Positions 47,268 to 55,418 of a DNA stretch of 64,000 nt are shown here, piece by piece. Source of the stretch: CAKZQX01 sp034436755 (lineage in GTDB: Bacteria > Chloroflexota > Chloroflexia > Chloroflexales > Chloroflexaceae); NCBI GenBank assembly GCA_034436755.1, contig DAOTVB010000174.1, forward strand, positions 10,538 through 74,537, written 5' to 3'. Under the pieces are notes generated by a model. The model made no database searches. It saw only the letters and a program-made list of their open reading frames with translations, and had not been told where the DNA came from. The first letter of the stretch is position 1. Each line of letters begins with the position of its first letter. Position numbers and translations under genes: made by a program.

Positions 47268-47433
47268 GCTGTGGCGTGCTCCTACCGCACAGGCGTACAC
47301 ACTTGTTAATCCATCGTCCACAAGGACACTGCAGGTTCGATTCCTGCCTCCCGCGCCAGCAATGCGGGAGTGGCGAAAATGGCAAACGCAATGGAATGTG
47401 TTTCAACCGCCGGAGCAACTTGCACGCCACAGC
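47268..47433 (+). tRNA. Candidate circularly permuted class II tRNA (anticodon GUU)
   Basis: The 3' half comes first: anticodon-loop part GTTAA (47305-47309), stem TCCAT, variable arm GTCC-ACAA-GGAC, T arm GCAGG-TTCGATT-CCTGC, acceptor CTCCCGC, G73 and CCA ending at 47358. After a 5-nt spacer (GCAAT) comes the 5' half at 47364: acceptor GCGGGAG, TG, D arm GCG-AAAATGGCAAA-CGC, A, and anticodon stem ATGGA. Acceptor (7/7) and anticodon stem (5/5) pair perfectly. Flanks extend the anticodon stem: ACACA 47297-47301 with TGTGT 47397-47401, GGCG 47292-47295 with CGCC 47408-47411, and a perfect 12-bp helix GCTGTGGCGTGC 47268-47279 with GCACGCCACAGC 47422-47433. The joined loop is ATGTTAA whichever junction is used, giving GUU (Asn), while the D arm and long variable arm are Leu-like. 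Processing and charging are unknown. Confidence 0.65.
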
Positions 47434-47457
47434 CAGCCGATGATCCTATGACACGAC

Positions 47458-47504
47458 GTACGCGGTCGTTGCTCCGGCAGGAGACTCCGCCTCCGGCAGG
47501 GCGG
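47458..47504. repeat. Short dispersed repeat, partner of 40488-40538
   Basis: TACGCGGTCGTTGCTCCGGC, then AGGAGACTCCGCCTCCGGCA and GGGCGGA, similar to 40488-40538. It lies just 3' of the permuted tRNA-like element. Confidence 0.5.
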
Positions 47505-47670
47505 AAAAAACCATTCAAAATGTATCATGTTGCCGCAGGCGAATCGGGCCGTTCATCCAGGCAAATGCCTGATTTGAACGCCCACCGCGTAACTCCGGTC
47601 AATGATTTTACCGAGAAGGAGTGGAAGATACGCAGAAACGCGTCTCTACCACGACAATCCTTCCATGTAC

Positions 47671-47806
47671 GCCGGGGCCCCGGCCTGTCAGGAGCGAACG
47701 GCCATCAGGTGAAACTGCTGCGCGAGGTTCGATTCCTCGTCACTGCGCGGATGAGTGGAGCCCATCTGAAAGTTCGTTCTCCGCATCGGCACGATGCTAC
47801 GGGGCC
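47671..47806 (+). ncRNA. Second tRNA-like element with long-range pairing (uncertain)
   Basis: A good T arm, CGAGG-TTCGATT-CCTCG (47723-47739), is followed by TCACT (47740-47744), which pairs with AGTGG at 47754-47758 (one G:T). Upstream GGAGCGAAC (47691-47699) pairs with downstream GTTCG-TT-CTCC (47772-47782), and GGCCCC near 47676 with GGGGCC near 47801. Topologically this repeats the permuted arrangement of the first element, but there is no CCA and no clear D arm. It is either a decayed relative or another structured RNA. Confidence 0.35.
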
Positions 47807-47822
47807 TTACCAGATAACCAGC

Positions 47823-47870
47823 GCGGGTGTATGGTGCGCGTGACCCGATTGGCCCCCACCAGACACCCGC
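47823..47870 (+). promoter_or_regulatory. Leader hairpin of the slipin gene
   Basis: GCGGGTGT (47823-47830) pairs with ACACCCGC (47863-47870). GGTG pairs with CACC inside it across a 2x2 internal loop. It ends 48 nt before the slipin ATG, so it lies in the probable 5' UTR. Confidence 0.5.
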
Positions 47871-47918
47871 TGTGTGAATGCAGCGCTATCCGGTCTGTTG
47901 CCGGCAGGAGGTGCAACC

Positions 47919-48779
47919 ATGAAACGCCACGAAATCATTATCAAGAATACGCACCGGGGGCTGCGCTATGAAGACGGTGTCCTCACCAGCGTGCTGGACG
48001 CGGGACGCTACCTGATTGCCATGCCGCTGGACCTGGGCTTCTACCGCCGTCCCAATGTCGAGATTGTCCTGGTCGATATGCGTGAGCGGGATCTGACCAT
48101 CAAGGGCCAGGAGATCCTGACGGCGGACAAGGTAGCGCTGCGGGTGAGCATTATCGTGCGCTTCCGCGTCACCGACCCGCGTGCCGCCCTGGAAGCCGTA
48201 GCAAACTACGAAGAGCGGATCTACGCCGATGTGCAACTGGCGGCGCGGCGCTCGCTGGCGGCCACTTCGCTGGAAGATATTCTGACGGATCGCAACCGCC
48301 TGAGTGAGGATATCCTGCGTGATGTCAAGGAGACGGCCGCAGGGTATGGTGTAGAGATCCTGCGGGCCGATGTGAAAGATCTGATTTTCCCCGGCAACCT
48401 GCAGGAGATCATGAACCGGGTGCTGATCGCCGAGCGTATGAGCCAGGCGCAACTGGTGGAGGCGCGCACCAAGGCCGAGATGCAGCGGATCGATGCGCAG
48501 GCCAAAAACGACATCAAGCGCGCCGAGGCCGAGGCACAGACTGCGGCGCTGCGCCGCACCGCCGCAGCCGAGGCCGATGTGCAGCGCATCAAGACCGAGG
48601 CCGATGTACAGGCTCTGCGCGAGCGCGAGCAGTCGGCGCGGGCCTACGCCGAGCATCCCGCCCTGCTGCGCCTGATCGAACTGGAGGCGCTGGGCGACCT
48701 GGCCCGCCTCGCCAACGCGCGCATCTATGTGAACTTCGACGGGCATGCCCGCAATGGCATTGATGACGAGCGTGGGTGA
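47919..48779 (+). CDS. Slipin-like SPFH/Band 7 protein without a membrane anchor
   Basis: 286-aa SPFH-domain protein. ATG at 47919 has GGCAGGAGG 7 nt before it. The SPFH core (residues about 20-190) includes LDAGRYLIAMPLDLGFYRRP, DMRERDLTIKGQEILTADKV, then SIIVRFRVTDPRAAL, and SLEDILTDRNRLSEDIL, typical of slipins/stomatins. Residues 180-250 are a charged Ala/Glu/Arg coiled coil (AQAKNDIKRAEAEAQTAALR). Slipins organise membrane microdomains and control partner proteases, but the usual N-terminal hydrophobic hairpin is absent here, so this one is soluble or attaches indirectly. No NfeD-type partner gene is adjacent. Fairly sure of family, unsure of role. Confidence 0.85.
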   Translation: MKRHEIIIKNTHRGLRYEDGVLTSVLDAGRYLIAMPLDLGFYRRPNVEIVLVDMRERDLTIKGQEILTADKVALRVSIIVRFRVTDPRAALEAVANYEERIYADVQLAARRSLAATSLEDILTDRNRLSEDILRDVKETAAGYGVEILRADVKDLIFPGNLQEIMNRVLIAERMSQAQLVEARTKAEMQRIDAQAKNDIKRAEAEAQTAALRRTAAAEADVQRIKTEADVQALREREQSARAYAEHPALLRLIELEALGDLARLANARIYVNFDGHARNGIDDERG

Positions 48780-48788
48780 TCGAACATG

Positions 48789-48815
48789 GAGGGCGGCAGC
48801 CACGCTGCCGCCTCC
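48789..48815 (+). terminator. Hairpin after the slipin gene
   Basis: GGCGGCAGC (48792-48800) pairs perfectly with GCTGCCGCC (48804-48812) around a 3-nt loop, 12 nt after the stop codon. There is no U-run; probably a terminator-like or protective hairpin. Confidence 0.5.
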
Positions 48816-48847
48816 CGGCCCATCGGCTGAGACCGATTGGTTTTCAT

Positions 48848-48956
48848 CACCGCAGAGACGCCGAGGACGCCGAGATCATGATCTGGAGTGGGCAACCTCT
48901 GCCGCTGTTGCCCAGTGTGCCGTTGCTTGCTGGTTTGCTGCCAGACTGGTATTAGA
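48848..48956. repeat. Decayed copy of the ~125-bp dispersed repeat
   Basis: The ACCGCAGAGACGCCGAGGAC .. GTTGCTTGCTGGTTTGCTG .. TGGTATTAG pattern follows the order of 21314-21440 but with many changes. It reaches the stop codon of the peptidase gene. Confidence 0.5.
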
Positions 48957-50064
48957 CCGGCAGCACGATCAACTCCCGCGCGAAGCTGGTCAGGCTGCGC
49001 CCCCCCTCAGCCGTGATGACCACATCATCCTCGATCCGCACCCCACCGATCCCCTCGATATAGATGCCCGGCTCAATGGTGAAGGTTGCGCCGACCGGCA
49101 GCGGGTCGGTACTGCCCGCCACGATGTAGGGCGGCTCATGCTCGTCCAGCCCCAACCCATGCCCGGTGCGATGGATAAAATACTCCCCATAGCCACCTGC
49201 GGTAATCACTGCGCGGGCAGCCTGATCGATCGCTTCCCCGCTGACTCCCGGTCGCAGCGCCGCTCGCCCGGCCGCATTTGCCCGCAACACCAGATCATGG
49301 ATGCGCCGTGCCTCCGGGCCCGGTTCACCCAGGGCAACCGTGCGCGTCATGTCGGAGAGATACGCACCGTAACGCGCGCCGCCGTCAATAATGATCAGGT
49401 CGCCCACCTCCAGCGGACGGTCGCTATTCTCGTGGTGAGGGTAGGCTCCATTGGGGCCGCCGGCAACGATGCTGGGGAAACTCTCGCCATCGCCCCCGGC
49501 GGCAATAATCGCATTCGCCAGGGTGGTCGCCAGTTCGCGCTCGGTGACACCCGGCCGGATCTGCGCAATCGTCTGTTGAAATGCCACCTCAATTATCCGG
49601 ACCGCCTCGGCCATGGCTGCCAGTTCGTCCTGTTCCTTGACCATGCGTAACCCGGCCAGCAGCGGCGTGGCATCAACCGTTTGCAATCCGGGAGCGGCTT
49701 CCTCCAGGGCGCGCAGTTCACGCACCCGCATCACCATGTACTCGATGCCGACGCGCGCCGCCGTGTCCGGGACGATCTTGTCTACGGCGCTGCGCAGGGC
49801 TTCCGCCGGACCAGTGGCATCGTTCCAGGGGTAAAATTGCACCGGAATAGTAATGCTGGACTGCACCCGGGCCATCTCCAGCGTGGGCACAACAAAGCAG
49901 GGCAGCCCGCCATCAGCGGGAAACAGCACCAGCGACAGGCGCGAGGTGACGTGGAAATCCACGCCGGTCAGGTAGCGCAGGTTTGCGCCGGGGACAATCG
50001 CCACGGCCGCAAGCCCTTCCCGGTTCATCGCCTCCGTCAACCGGGTAATCCGATTGGCACTCAT
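48952..50064 (-). CDS. M24B family metallopeptidase (Xaa-Pro aminopeptidase-like)
   Basis: 370-aa cytoplasmic peptidase with a creatinase-like N-terminal domain (residues 1-130) and a pita-bread catalytic domain. All five metal ligands can be placed: Asp in LIIIDGGARYG, Asp in YLSDMTRTV, His in HRTGHGLGLDEHE, Glu in TFTIEPGIY and Glu in GVRIEDDVVIT. It is likely to cleave N-terminal residues before proline. I prefer ATG at 50064 because GGAGG lies 7 nt upstream; the ATG at 50070 is only 1 nt from that site. The SGNH hydrolase gene lies 90 bp upstream on the same strand. Confidence 0.93.
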   Translation of the reverse strand: MSANRITRLTEAMNREGLAAVAIVPGANLRYLTGVDFHVTSRLSLVLFPADGGLPCFVVPTLEMARVQSSITIPVQFYPWNDATGPAEALRSAVDKIVPDTAARVGIEYMVMRVRELRALEEAAPGLQTVDATPLLAGLRMVKEQDELAAMAEAVRIIEVAFQQTIAQIRPGVTERELATTLANAIIAAGGDGESFPSIVAGGPNGAYPHHENSDRPLEVGDLIIIDGGARYGAYLSDMTRTVALGEPGPEARRIHDLVLRANAAGRAALRPGVSGEAIDQAARAVITAGGYGEYFIHRTGHGLGLDEHEPPYIVAGSTDPLPVGATFTIEPGIYIEGIGGVRIEDDVVITAEGGRSLTSFARELIVLPV

Positions 50065-50153
50065 CGACATGCCTCCATTTCCTGGGTATGTTTACGTCCC
50101 AACAGGAACAGTTCAGGTCAGAGCCAGGCGGCATTGATCCCGCCGTCTACATT

Positions 50154-50927
50154 TTACGATTCTCCACCAATTTCGGCGAGTATCTGCAGCAGTTCAACAT
50201 TCAGCGCGGTATAGCCGTTGCCATTGATATGCAGAAAATCATCCTGATACTCCGGGCGTACTCGACCCGTAGCATCCGCCAGCACTGCCGCCGTATCAAA
50301 AATGAACACCTGCTCATCACGCAGCGTGGCAATATGCTGATTGACCTCATCCACGGCAGCCGGTAGATCAACCGCTGAGAAGAGCCGCTGCTCGAGCGGT
50401 GCCGGGCCCAGCGGAAAGATCGTCGTCAAAATAACCGTTGCGCCCGCTTCGCGCGCCCGGGTGACAATCTGCGAAATGTTGTCCTTACACGCGGCAATAA
50501 TCGTAGCCCGGTCATGCGGAAAGATTGACAGCGTACTCAGATCATTCACCCCCACCTGCACAACCAGGATATCCGGGGCGACCGGGGGAATATGGTAGTC
50601 AAAGCGCAGCAGCGCCTGAACCGAAGTCTGACCATTCACCCCGCGATTGATAAACTGCCACTGCGCGTTGTCGGCGGGCAGCACCCACTGCGCCGCGCGC
50701 GAGTCACCAAAAAAGACCACCCGCTGCGGCCCCGCCGCATCTGCTTCGGCGGACGGGGTGGCAGCGGTCGGATAGGCATCAAGGCTGAGCGGACTTAGCC
50801 GGGTACCGTTGAAGAAGCGTTGATACTGCCGGCTCTGCCGTAGCAAGACGATATTGAACAGCGCCGAGACAGCCAGGGCGATGAAAAGCAACCCAACCAG
50901 AAGCGATAGCATACGCCGTGATTTCAT
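50154..50927 (-). CDS. Membrane-anchored SGNH/GDSL hydrolase
   Basis: 257-aa esterase-like protein with an uncleaved N-terminal helix (SLLVGLLFIALAVSALFNIV), so the catalytic domain probably sits outside the membrane. SGNH blocks: VFFGDSRAAQW (nucleophile Ser), GVNGQTS (Gly), QVGVNDLSTLS (Asn) and DDFLHINGNGY (Asp and His). Such enzymes remove acyl groups from polysaccharide, lipids or peptidoglycan. A polysaccharide role would fit the GH44 and glycosyltransferase genes beyond the next gap. The ATG at 50927 has only a weak GCAGG upstream. Length is typical of the family. Confidence 0.88.
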   Translation of the reverse strand: MKSRRMLSLLVGLLFIALAVSALFNIVLLRQSRQYQRFFNGTRLSPLSLDAYPTAATPSAEADAAGPQRVVFFGDSRAAQWVLPADNAQWQFINRGVNGQTSVQALLRFDYHIPPVAPDILVVQVGVNDLSTLSIFPHDRATIIAACKDNISQIVTRAREAGATVILTTIFPLGPAPLEQRLFSAVDLPAAVDEVNQHIATLRDEQVFIFDTAAVLADATGRVRPEYQDDFLHINGNGYTALNVELLQILAEIGGES

Positions 50928-50969
50928 AGTTTGCAACCTGCATCCAATACCACACAAGAACGAAGAAAC

Positions 50970-51153
50970 ATATAGAGCAATCCTAACGTGGTCGTGAACT
51001 GGTTCTTTGGGATGCGCTCCCAACCGCCTGATGAACGTTGAAAAAATAGTCCGGGTATTAATAACTGGGAGTCCCGGCTTTAGCCGGTGAAATGCCTGCT
51101 GGGACAGGGCAGACTGCCGGGAACGCCTGATCCGGCTGAAGCCGGGACTCCTG
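50970..51153. repeat. Palindromic dispersed repeat, copy D
   Basis: TATAGAGCAATCC .. GATGCGCTCCCAACCGCCTG, then ATGAACGTTGAAAAAATAG, then the core GGGAGTCCCGGCTTTAGCCG .. CCGGCTGAAGCCGGGACTCC. Same modular order as copy C. Confidence 0.75.
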
Positions 51154-51430
51154 AGAGTCGATACCGTACACCTGCCGCGCAGGCGCTACTCCCGGCACGC
51201 TTTATGCTCTGTTACACTGTGTCCGGTTCTCTCTAGAGCATACCAGAAAAAAAGAGTACAATGGTCGAATTTTTGTTAAAGACTGAAGTAGCAAAATTGT
51301 CATCTGCTCACACATCTGTTTTCACTTGAAATCCAGCACAAACTGGTTTCCTGGTAACAGACGATTCCGCTATTTCAGCAGGATTTGACCCGATCACGTA
51401 TTACTTTTACTACTCTACAGGTGCTGCGTT
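51154..51430. other. Upstream region of the GH44 gene
   Basis: AT-rich from 51240 to 51420, with no gene. It presumably carries the promoter of the glycosidase operon, but I could not find a convincing -35/-10 pair. Confidence 0.35.
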
Positions 51431-53077
51431 ATGCGTACATGGTTAGCTTCGAACTACGCCCGGCTACTACTCGCGATCGTTATACTTGGTATTATCGGGA
51501 GCTGTAGCAATCCCACGACGGAGAGTCCGACAAGCAGCGTGGGGGAGAACACCCCCCTACCGGATGCCGATGTTGTCATTCGCATCGACCCGGAGCAGGC
51601 GACCCACGCGATCAGTCCGTTTATCTACGGCCTCTCGGTCGCCTCCACCGATGAACTGAACGATATGCGCCCTGGCCTGAACAGTTGGGGCGGCAATCCC
51701 AACACCCGCTACAACTGGCGGCATGGCAATGCCTGGAACACCGGCAGCGACTGGCTCTATATGAACTATGGCGATGAACAGGGCAACGTTGCCGCGACGA
51801 GTGACGAGTTTGTCATGAACTCAGTGAATGCCGGGGCCGCCGTGCGCATTGCCCTCCCCACGCTGGGCTGGGTCGCCAAAGACAGTGATAACGCGACCTG
51901 CTCGTTTCCGGACGCCAACGGCGAGTGTGGTGATGCTGCCGGGGCCACCTGCGAGAATCCCGGCCCAATCGCCGATCCCAATCATACCAGTGTACCCTCA
52001 GATGTTCAAGATATCGTTGCATGGGTTGAGCATATGCTGGTAGAGCAGGAGTTTGATGTCCGGTTTCTGGCGATGGACAATGAGCCGGAACTCTGGGGCA
52101 TCACCCACTATGATGTGCATCCGACCTGCACCACCTACGAGGAGATCCTGACGAAGTATCTGGACTATGCAACGGCGGTACGGGAAGTTGCCCCCGAGGT
52201 CGAACTGCTGGGCCCCGTGACCTGCTGCTGGTACTTCTACTGGAATTCGGCGGCAGGATGGGAAGACAAGGCAAAGCATGGCAACCAGGATTTTCTGCCC
52301 TGGTTCCTCGATCAGGTACGTGCGCACGACGAGCAGCATGGCGTCCAGACCATTGATGTGCTCGACATCCGCTTCTACCCCGAGGATGTCTACAACGAGG
52401 AGATCGACCCGGAAACCGCAGCACTCCGACTGCGCAGCACCCGGTCGCTCTGGGACAGAAGCTATGTCGAGGAGACCTGGATCCAGGAGCCGATCTACCT
52501 GATCCCACGCATGAAAGAACTAATCGCGGAGCACTACCCCGGTCTCAAGCTGGCGATTAGCGAGTGGAACTGGGGCGCGGACCAGACGATGAATGGCGCG
52601 TTAGCACTGGCCGATGTGCTGGGCATCATGGGCCGCGAAGATGTCTACCTGGCGGCTTACTGGACCCAGCCCGAGATCGGTAGTCCGGGGGCGTTTGCCT
52701 TCAGAATGTTTACCAACTATGACGGTCAGGGGCAGCGCTTCGGCGATATGTCGCTGCACACCACGAGTAGCCTGCCGGATCAGGTGACGGCCTATGGCAG
52801 CCGGGATAGCGCCACCGGGCAACTGAAGCTGATGCTGATCAACAAAGATCCGGAACGCGACCTGCAAACCACCCTGGCGCTGCCCAACGGAGCCCTGACC
52901 GGCACCGGCATGCTCTACCGCTACAGCGAAGCCGAACCGAACGCGATTACCAGTGAGCCACTGACGCTTGCTGACGCTACAACGCTGACACTACCGGCCT
53001 ATTCGATTACGCTGGTTGTTATTGACATGCCGGACGCTATGGGCAATCAGACGAACGTTGCACCGGATGAAACGTAG
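51431..53077 (+). CDS. Lipoprotein glycoside hydrolase family 44 (endoglucanase-like)
   Basis: 548-aa exported lipoprotein: signal LLLAIVILGIIGSC with lipobox Cys at about residue 26, then a Ser/Thr/Pro linker. The catalytic barrel shows FLAMDNEPELWGITH, holding the GH44 acid/base Glu, and LKLAISEWNWGADQ with the nucleophile Glu. SWGGNPNTRYNWRHGNAWNT near residue 80 is also typical of the family. A C-terminal beta-domain (from about 455) follows, as in GH44. GH44 enzymes cut beta-1,4-glucans and xyloglucan. With the expansin at 15.3 kb it suggests action on cellulose-like polymers, possibly the cell's own sheath. It heads a run of three glycosyltransferase genes. Confidence 0.9.
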   Translation: MRTWLASNYARLLLAIVILGIIGSCSNPTTESPTSSVGENTPLPDADVVIRIDPEQATHAISPFIYGLSVASTDELNDMRPGLNSWGGNPNTRYNWRHGNAWNTGSDWLYMNYGDEQGNVAATSDEFVMNSVNAGAAVRIALPTLGWVAKDSDNATCSFPDANGECGDAAGATCENPGPIADPNHTSVPSDVQDIVAWVEHMLVEQEFDVRFLAMDNEPELWGITHYDVHPTCTTYEEILTKYLDYATAVREVAPEVELLGPVTCCWYFYWNSAAGWEDKAKHGNQDFLPWFLDQVRAHDEQHGVQTIDVLDIRFYPEDVYNEEIDPETAALRLRSTRSLWDRSYVEETWIQEPIYLIPRMKELIAEHYPGLKLAISEWNWGADQTMNGALALADVLGIMGREDVYLAAYWTQPEIGSPGAFAFRMFTNYDGQGQRFGDMSLHTTSSLPDQVTAYGSRDSATGQLKLMLINKDPERDLQTTLALPNGALTGTGMLYRYSEAEPNAITSEPLTLADATTLTLPAYSITLVVIDMPDAMGNQTNVAPDET

Positions 53078-53144
53078 CTATTGCCTGCGGAAGGCCCCTG
53101 TTCGCAGAGGATTACGTAACTCGTACTATTGAGGCATAATCAAT

Positions 53145-54299
53145 ATGAACAAATATCAGCTCGGTTTTATCCTGGAACAGGCCCTCGGCCATATCACGCA
53201 CGCCCAGAATCTGCGAGTAAATATTCCCCACGACCCGGATGTCCAGGCGCACTGGGCGCTGGTTCCCTGGGAAACACCCGGCATCGGTAGCCGCATTCCC
53301 GTCTACAAAAGTAACTGGACCGTGCGGGCCGGACTGCGTGCCCGCAGTATGGTTGCCCGGATGACCCGGCAGCACCAACTGGATGCGCTCTTCTTCCACT
53401 CGCAGGTACCGGCGGTGCTGGCAACCAACTGGATCAAACGCTTTCCCAGTATTGTCTCCCTGGATGCGACGCCGCGCCAGTATGACTCGCTGGGCGCATT
53501 TTATGCGCATGATGAAGGCCCGGCCTGGCTGGAAGACCTCAAGTGGCGCATGAACCGCGACTGCTACCGAGCCGCGCGCCATCTGGTCACCTGGAGTGGG
53601 TGGGCGAAGCAGGGGCTGATCGATGAGTACGAGGTGCCCGCAGAGAAGATTACCGTTATTCCGCCGGGGGTGAACAGCCGCGAGTGGCTGCGGGCCACGC
53701 CGCGTATACCCCACGCCGGGCCAGTCAAGATCCTCTTTGTCGGTGGCAACCTGGAGCGCAAAGGCGGTCTGCTGCTGCTGGAGGCCTTCCGTGTCCTGCG
53801 TGACCATGGCGTTGAACTGCATCTGGCAACGCGGGACAGTGTTACACCCGAGCCGGGCATCTTCGTCTACAATAACATGCAGCCGAATAGTGACGCGCTC
53901 AAGCAACTCTATCACGACTGCGACATTTTTTGCCTGCCGACCTATGGCGACTGTCTGCCGATGGTGCTCTCCGAGGCCGGGGCCGCCGGGATGCCCACAG
54001 TTGCGACACAGGTGGCCGGCATTCCCGAAATCGTCCGCGAGGGTGAGACCGGTTTCCTGGTTCCCACGGGTGATTCGCACGCACTGACCGAGGCACTGCG
54101 ACGGCTGGTGCTGGATGCCGGGCTCCGCCTGGCCCAGGGTGAACGTGCCGTCGAACGGGTGACACACGCGTTTGATGCGCAGCGCAACACCACGCGTCTG
54201 CTTGATCTATTGAAGCGTGAGGCCGATAGCGCGCGCATAGAAAGTAAGGTAAGCCATGGCACAGGTGCTGTTGACCGTGTCCGGCGTGGTCGCGCCTGA
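53145..54299 (+). CDS. GT4-type glycosyltransferase
   Basis: 384-aa GT-B fold glycosyltransferase, cytoplasmic or membrane-peripheral. The N-terminal half includes LEQALGHITHAQNL and a WKxR-like membrane-contact region. The C-terminal half has KILFVGGNLERKGG (start of the nucleotide-sugar domain), DIFCLPTYGDCLPMVLSEAG with the family's E-x7-E motif region, and GIPEIVREGETGFLVPTGD. It transfers a sugar from an NDP-sugar to a polymer or lipid acceptor that cannot be read from sequence. Weak RBS (GAGG) before ATG 53145. It overlaps the next glycosyltransferase by 44 bp, showing translational coupling. Confidence 0.9.
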   Translation: MNKYQLGFILEQALGHITHAQNLRVNIPHDPDVQAHWALVPWETPGIGSRIPVYKSNWTVRAGLRARSMVARMTRQHQLDALFFHSQVPAVLATNWIKRFPSIVSLDATPRQYDSLGAFYAHDEGPAWLEDLKWRMNRDCYRAARHLVTWSGWAKQGLIDEYEVPAEKITVIPPGVNSREWLRATPRIPHAGPVKILFVGGNLERKGGLLLLEAFRVLRDHGVELHLATRDSVTPEPGIFVYNNMQPNSDALKQLYHDCDIFCLPTYGDCLPMVLSEAGAAGMPTVATQVAGIPEIVREGETGFLVPTGDSHALTEALRRLVLDAGLRLAQGERAVERVTHAFDAQRNTTRLLDLLKREADSARIESKVSHGTGAVDRVRRGRA

Positions 54300-55365
54300 C
54301 ACGGCGGAACAGGCCGCGCAGGGCAAGCGTCCCCGCGCCGACTATATCGAGATGGCCCGCGCCTTTGATGCCGATCTGATCGACTATGCCGCGGCCCGGC
54401 AGAGTAGTGGCTGGTTCGGGGCGCTGCTGGAGCGGATTGGCGGCCCGGCGCTGCGGCTGGCCTGGGTCTGCTTCCAGCGGCGCGGACGCTACCAGGTCAT
54501 CTTTACCGATGGCGAACAGGTGGGCATGCCGCTGGCCGGGTTGCTCAAGCTGGCCGGGGTTGGAACACAGCGGCGACCGCGCCATCTCATGATTGTGCAT
54601 ATTCTGTCGGTAGGGAAAAAGCGGCTCTTCTTTGACCTGCTGCGCATCCAGAGCCATATCGACGTGTTCCTGGTCTACTCCACCTGGCAAAAGCGCTTTA
54701 TCGAAACCCGCTGGCAGGTACCGGCGGAGCGGGTGGTCTTTACGCCATTTATGGTCGATGCGCGCTTCTTCGCCCCGGATCAGGCAACCCCCAATCCACA
54801 GCCCCGGCCCATGATCTGCTCGGCCGGGCTGGAGTCGCGCGACTACCCGACGCTGCTGCAGGCGGTCAGCGGGCTGGATATTCAGGTGATGATCGCCGCC
54901 GCCAGTCCCTGGGCCCGGCAGTCCGACTCAACCCGGAATGCCGCTATTCCGGAGAATGTCACGGTGCAGCGCTTTAGCCAGTTTGAACTGCGGCAACTCT
55001 ACGCCGACAGCAGCTTTGTGGTAATGCCGCTCTACGATGTCAACTATCAGGCCGGCGTGACGGCTATCCTGGAAGCCATGGCCATGGGGCGGGCGGTGAT
55101 CTGCACGCGCACCCCCGGCCAGACCGATGTCGTGGTGGAGGGCGAGACGGGGCTGTATGTGCCGCCGGGGGATGCCCCCGCGCTGCGCCAGGCCATCGAA
55201 TATCTGATCAATAATCCGGAGGAGGCCGCGCGGATGGGACAGGCCGGTCGGCAGCGCATTGAGGAGAGCATGAGCCTGGATCACTACACCACCCGGCTAA
55301 CTCAGATCGTTCAGGCCGCCCGACCCGGCGATGCCGCCAAAGCCAAACCATACGCACAGCGGTAA
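54256..55365 (+). CDS. GT4-type glycosyltransferase
   Basis: 369-aa GT-B glycosyltransferase whose start lies inside the end of the preceding gene. Features: VYSTWQKRFIETRWQVPAER, PMICSAGLESRDYPTLLQAV at the domain junction, SSFVVMPLYDVNYQAGVTAI, then LEAMAMGRAVICTRTPG, and GETGLYVPPGDAPAL, the usual Glu-rich donor site and hinge. The N-terminal half is shorter than the neighbour's and lacks a clear signal or anchor. Part of the same surface-polysaccharide operon; acceptor unknown. Confidence 0.9.
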   Translation: MAQVLLTVSGVVAPDTAEQAAQGKRPRADYIEMARAFDADLIDYAAARQSSGWFGALLERIGGPALRLAWVCFQRRGRYQVIFTDGEQVGMPLAGLLKLAGVGTQRRPRHLMIVHILSVGKKRLFFDLLRIQSHIDVFLVYSTWQKRFIETRWQVPAERVVFTPFMVDARFFAPDQATPNPQPRPMICSAGLESRDYPTLLQAVSGLDIQVMIAAASPWARQSDSTRNAAIPENVTVQRFSQFELRQLYADSSFVVMPLYDVNYQAGVTAILEAMAMGRAVICTRTPGQTDVVVEGETGLYVPPGDAPALRQAIEYLINNPEEAARMGQAGRQRIEESMSLDHYTTRLTQIVQAARPGDAAKAKPYAQR

Positions 55366-55418
55366 ACAAACGTGAAACTGGATCAGCAATTCGATCTGTC
55401 GAAAGGAAATCCGAGAAT

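Noticed and set aside
47268..47433. Two separate ordinary tRNA genes in tandem
   Set aside because: The first piece has no 5' half upstream and the second has no T arm downstream, while the two pieces pair perfectly with each other.
47268..47433. Permuted tmRNA (two-piece tmRNA gene)
   Set aside because: The acceptor lacks the G3:U70 pair needed for alanine, a proper D stem and anticodon stem are present, and no tag-peptide frame is evident.
47268..47433. tRNA-Leu(UAA) split by a group I intron
   Set aside because: The flanking segments are only about 30 nt each, too short for a group I core, and the loop reads GUU rather than UAA.
47486..47510. GCCTCCGGCAGGGCGGAAAAAA as a terminator of the tRNA-like transcript
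   Set aside because: The run is A on the plus strand, so the RNA would carry A's, not the U-tract required.
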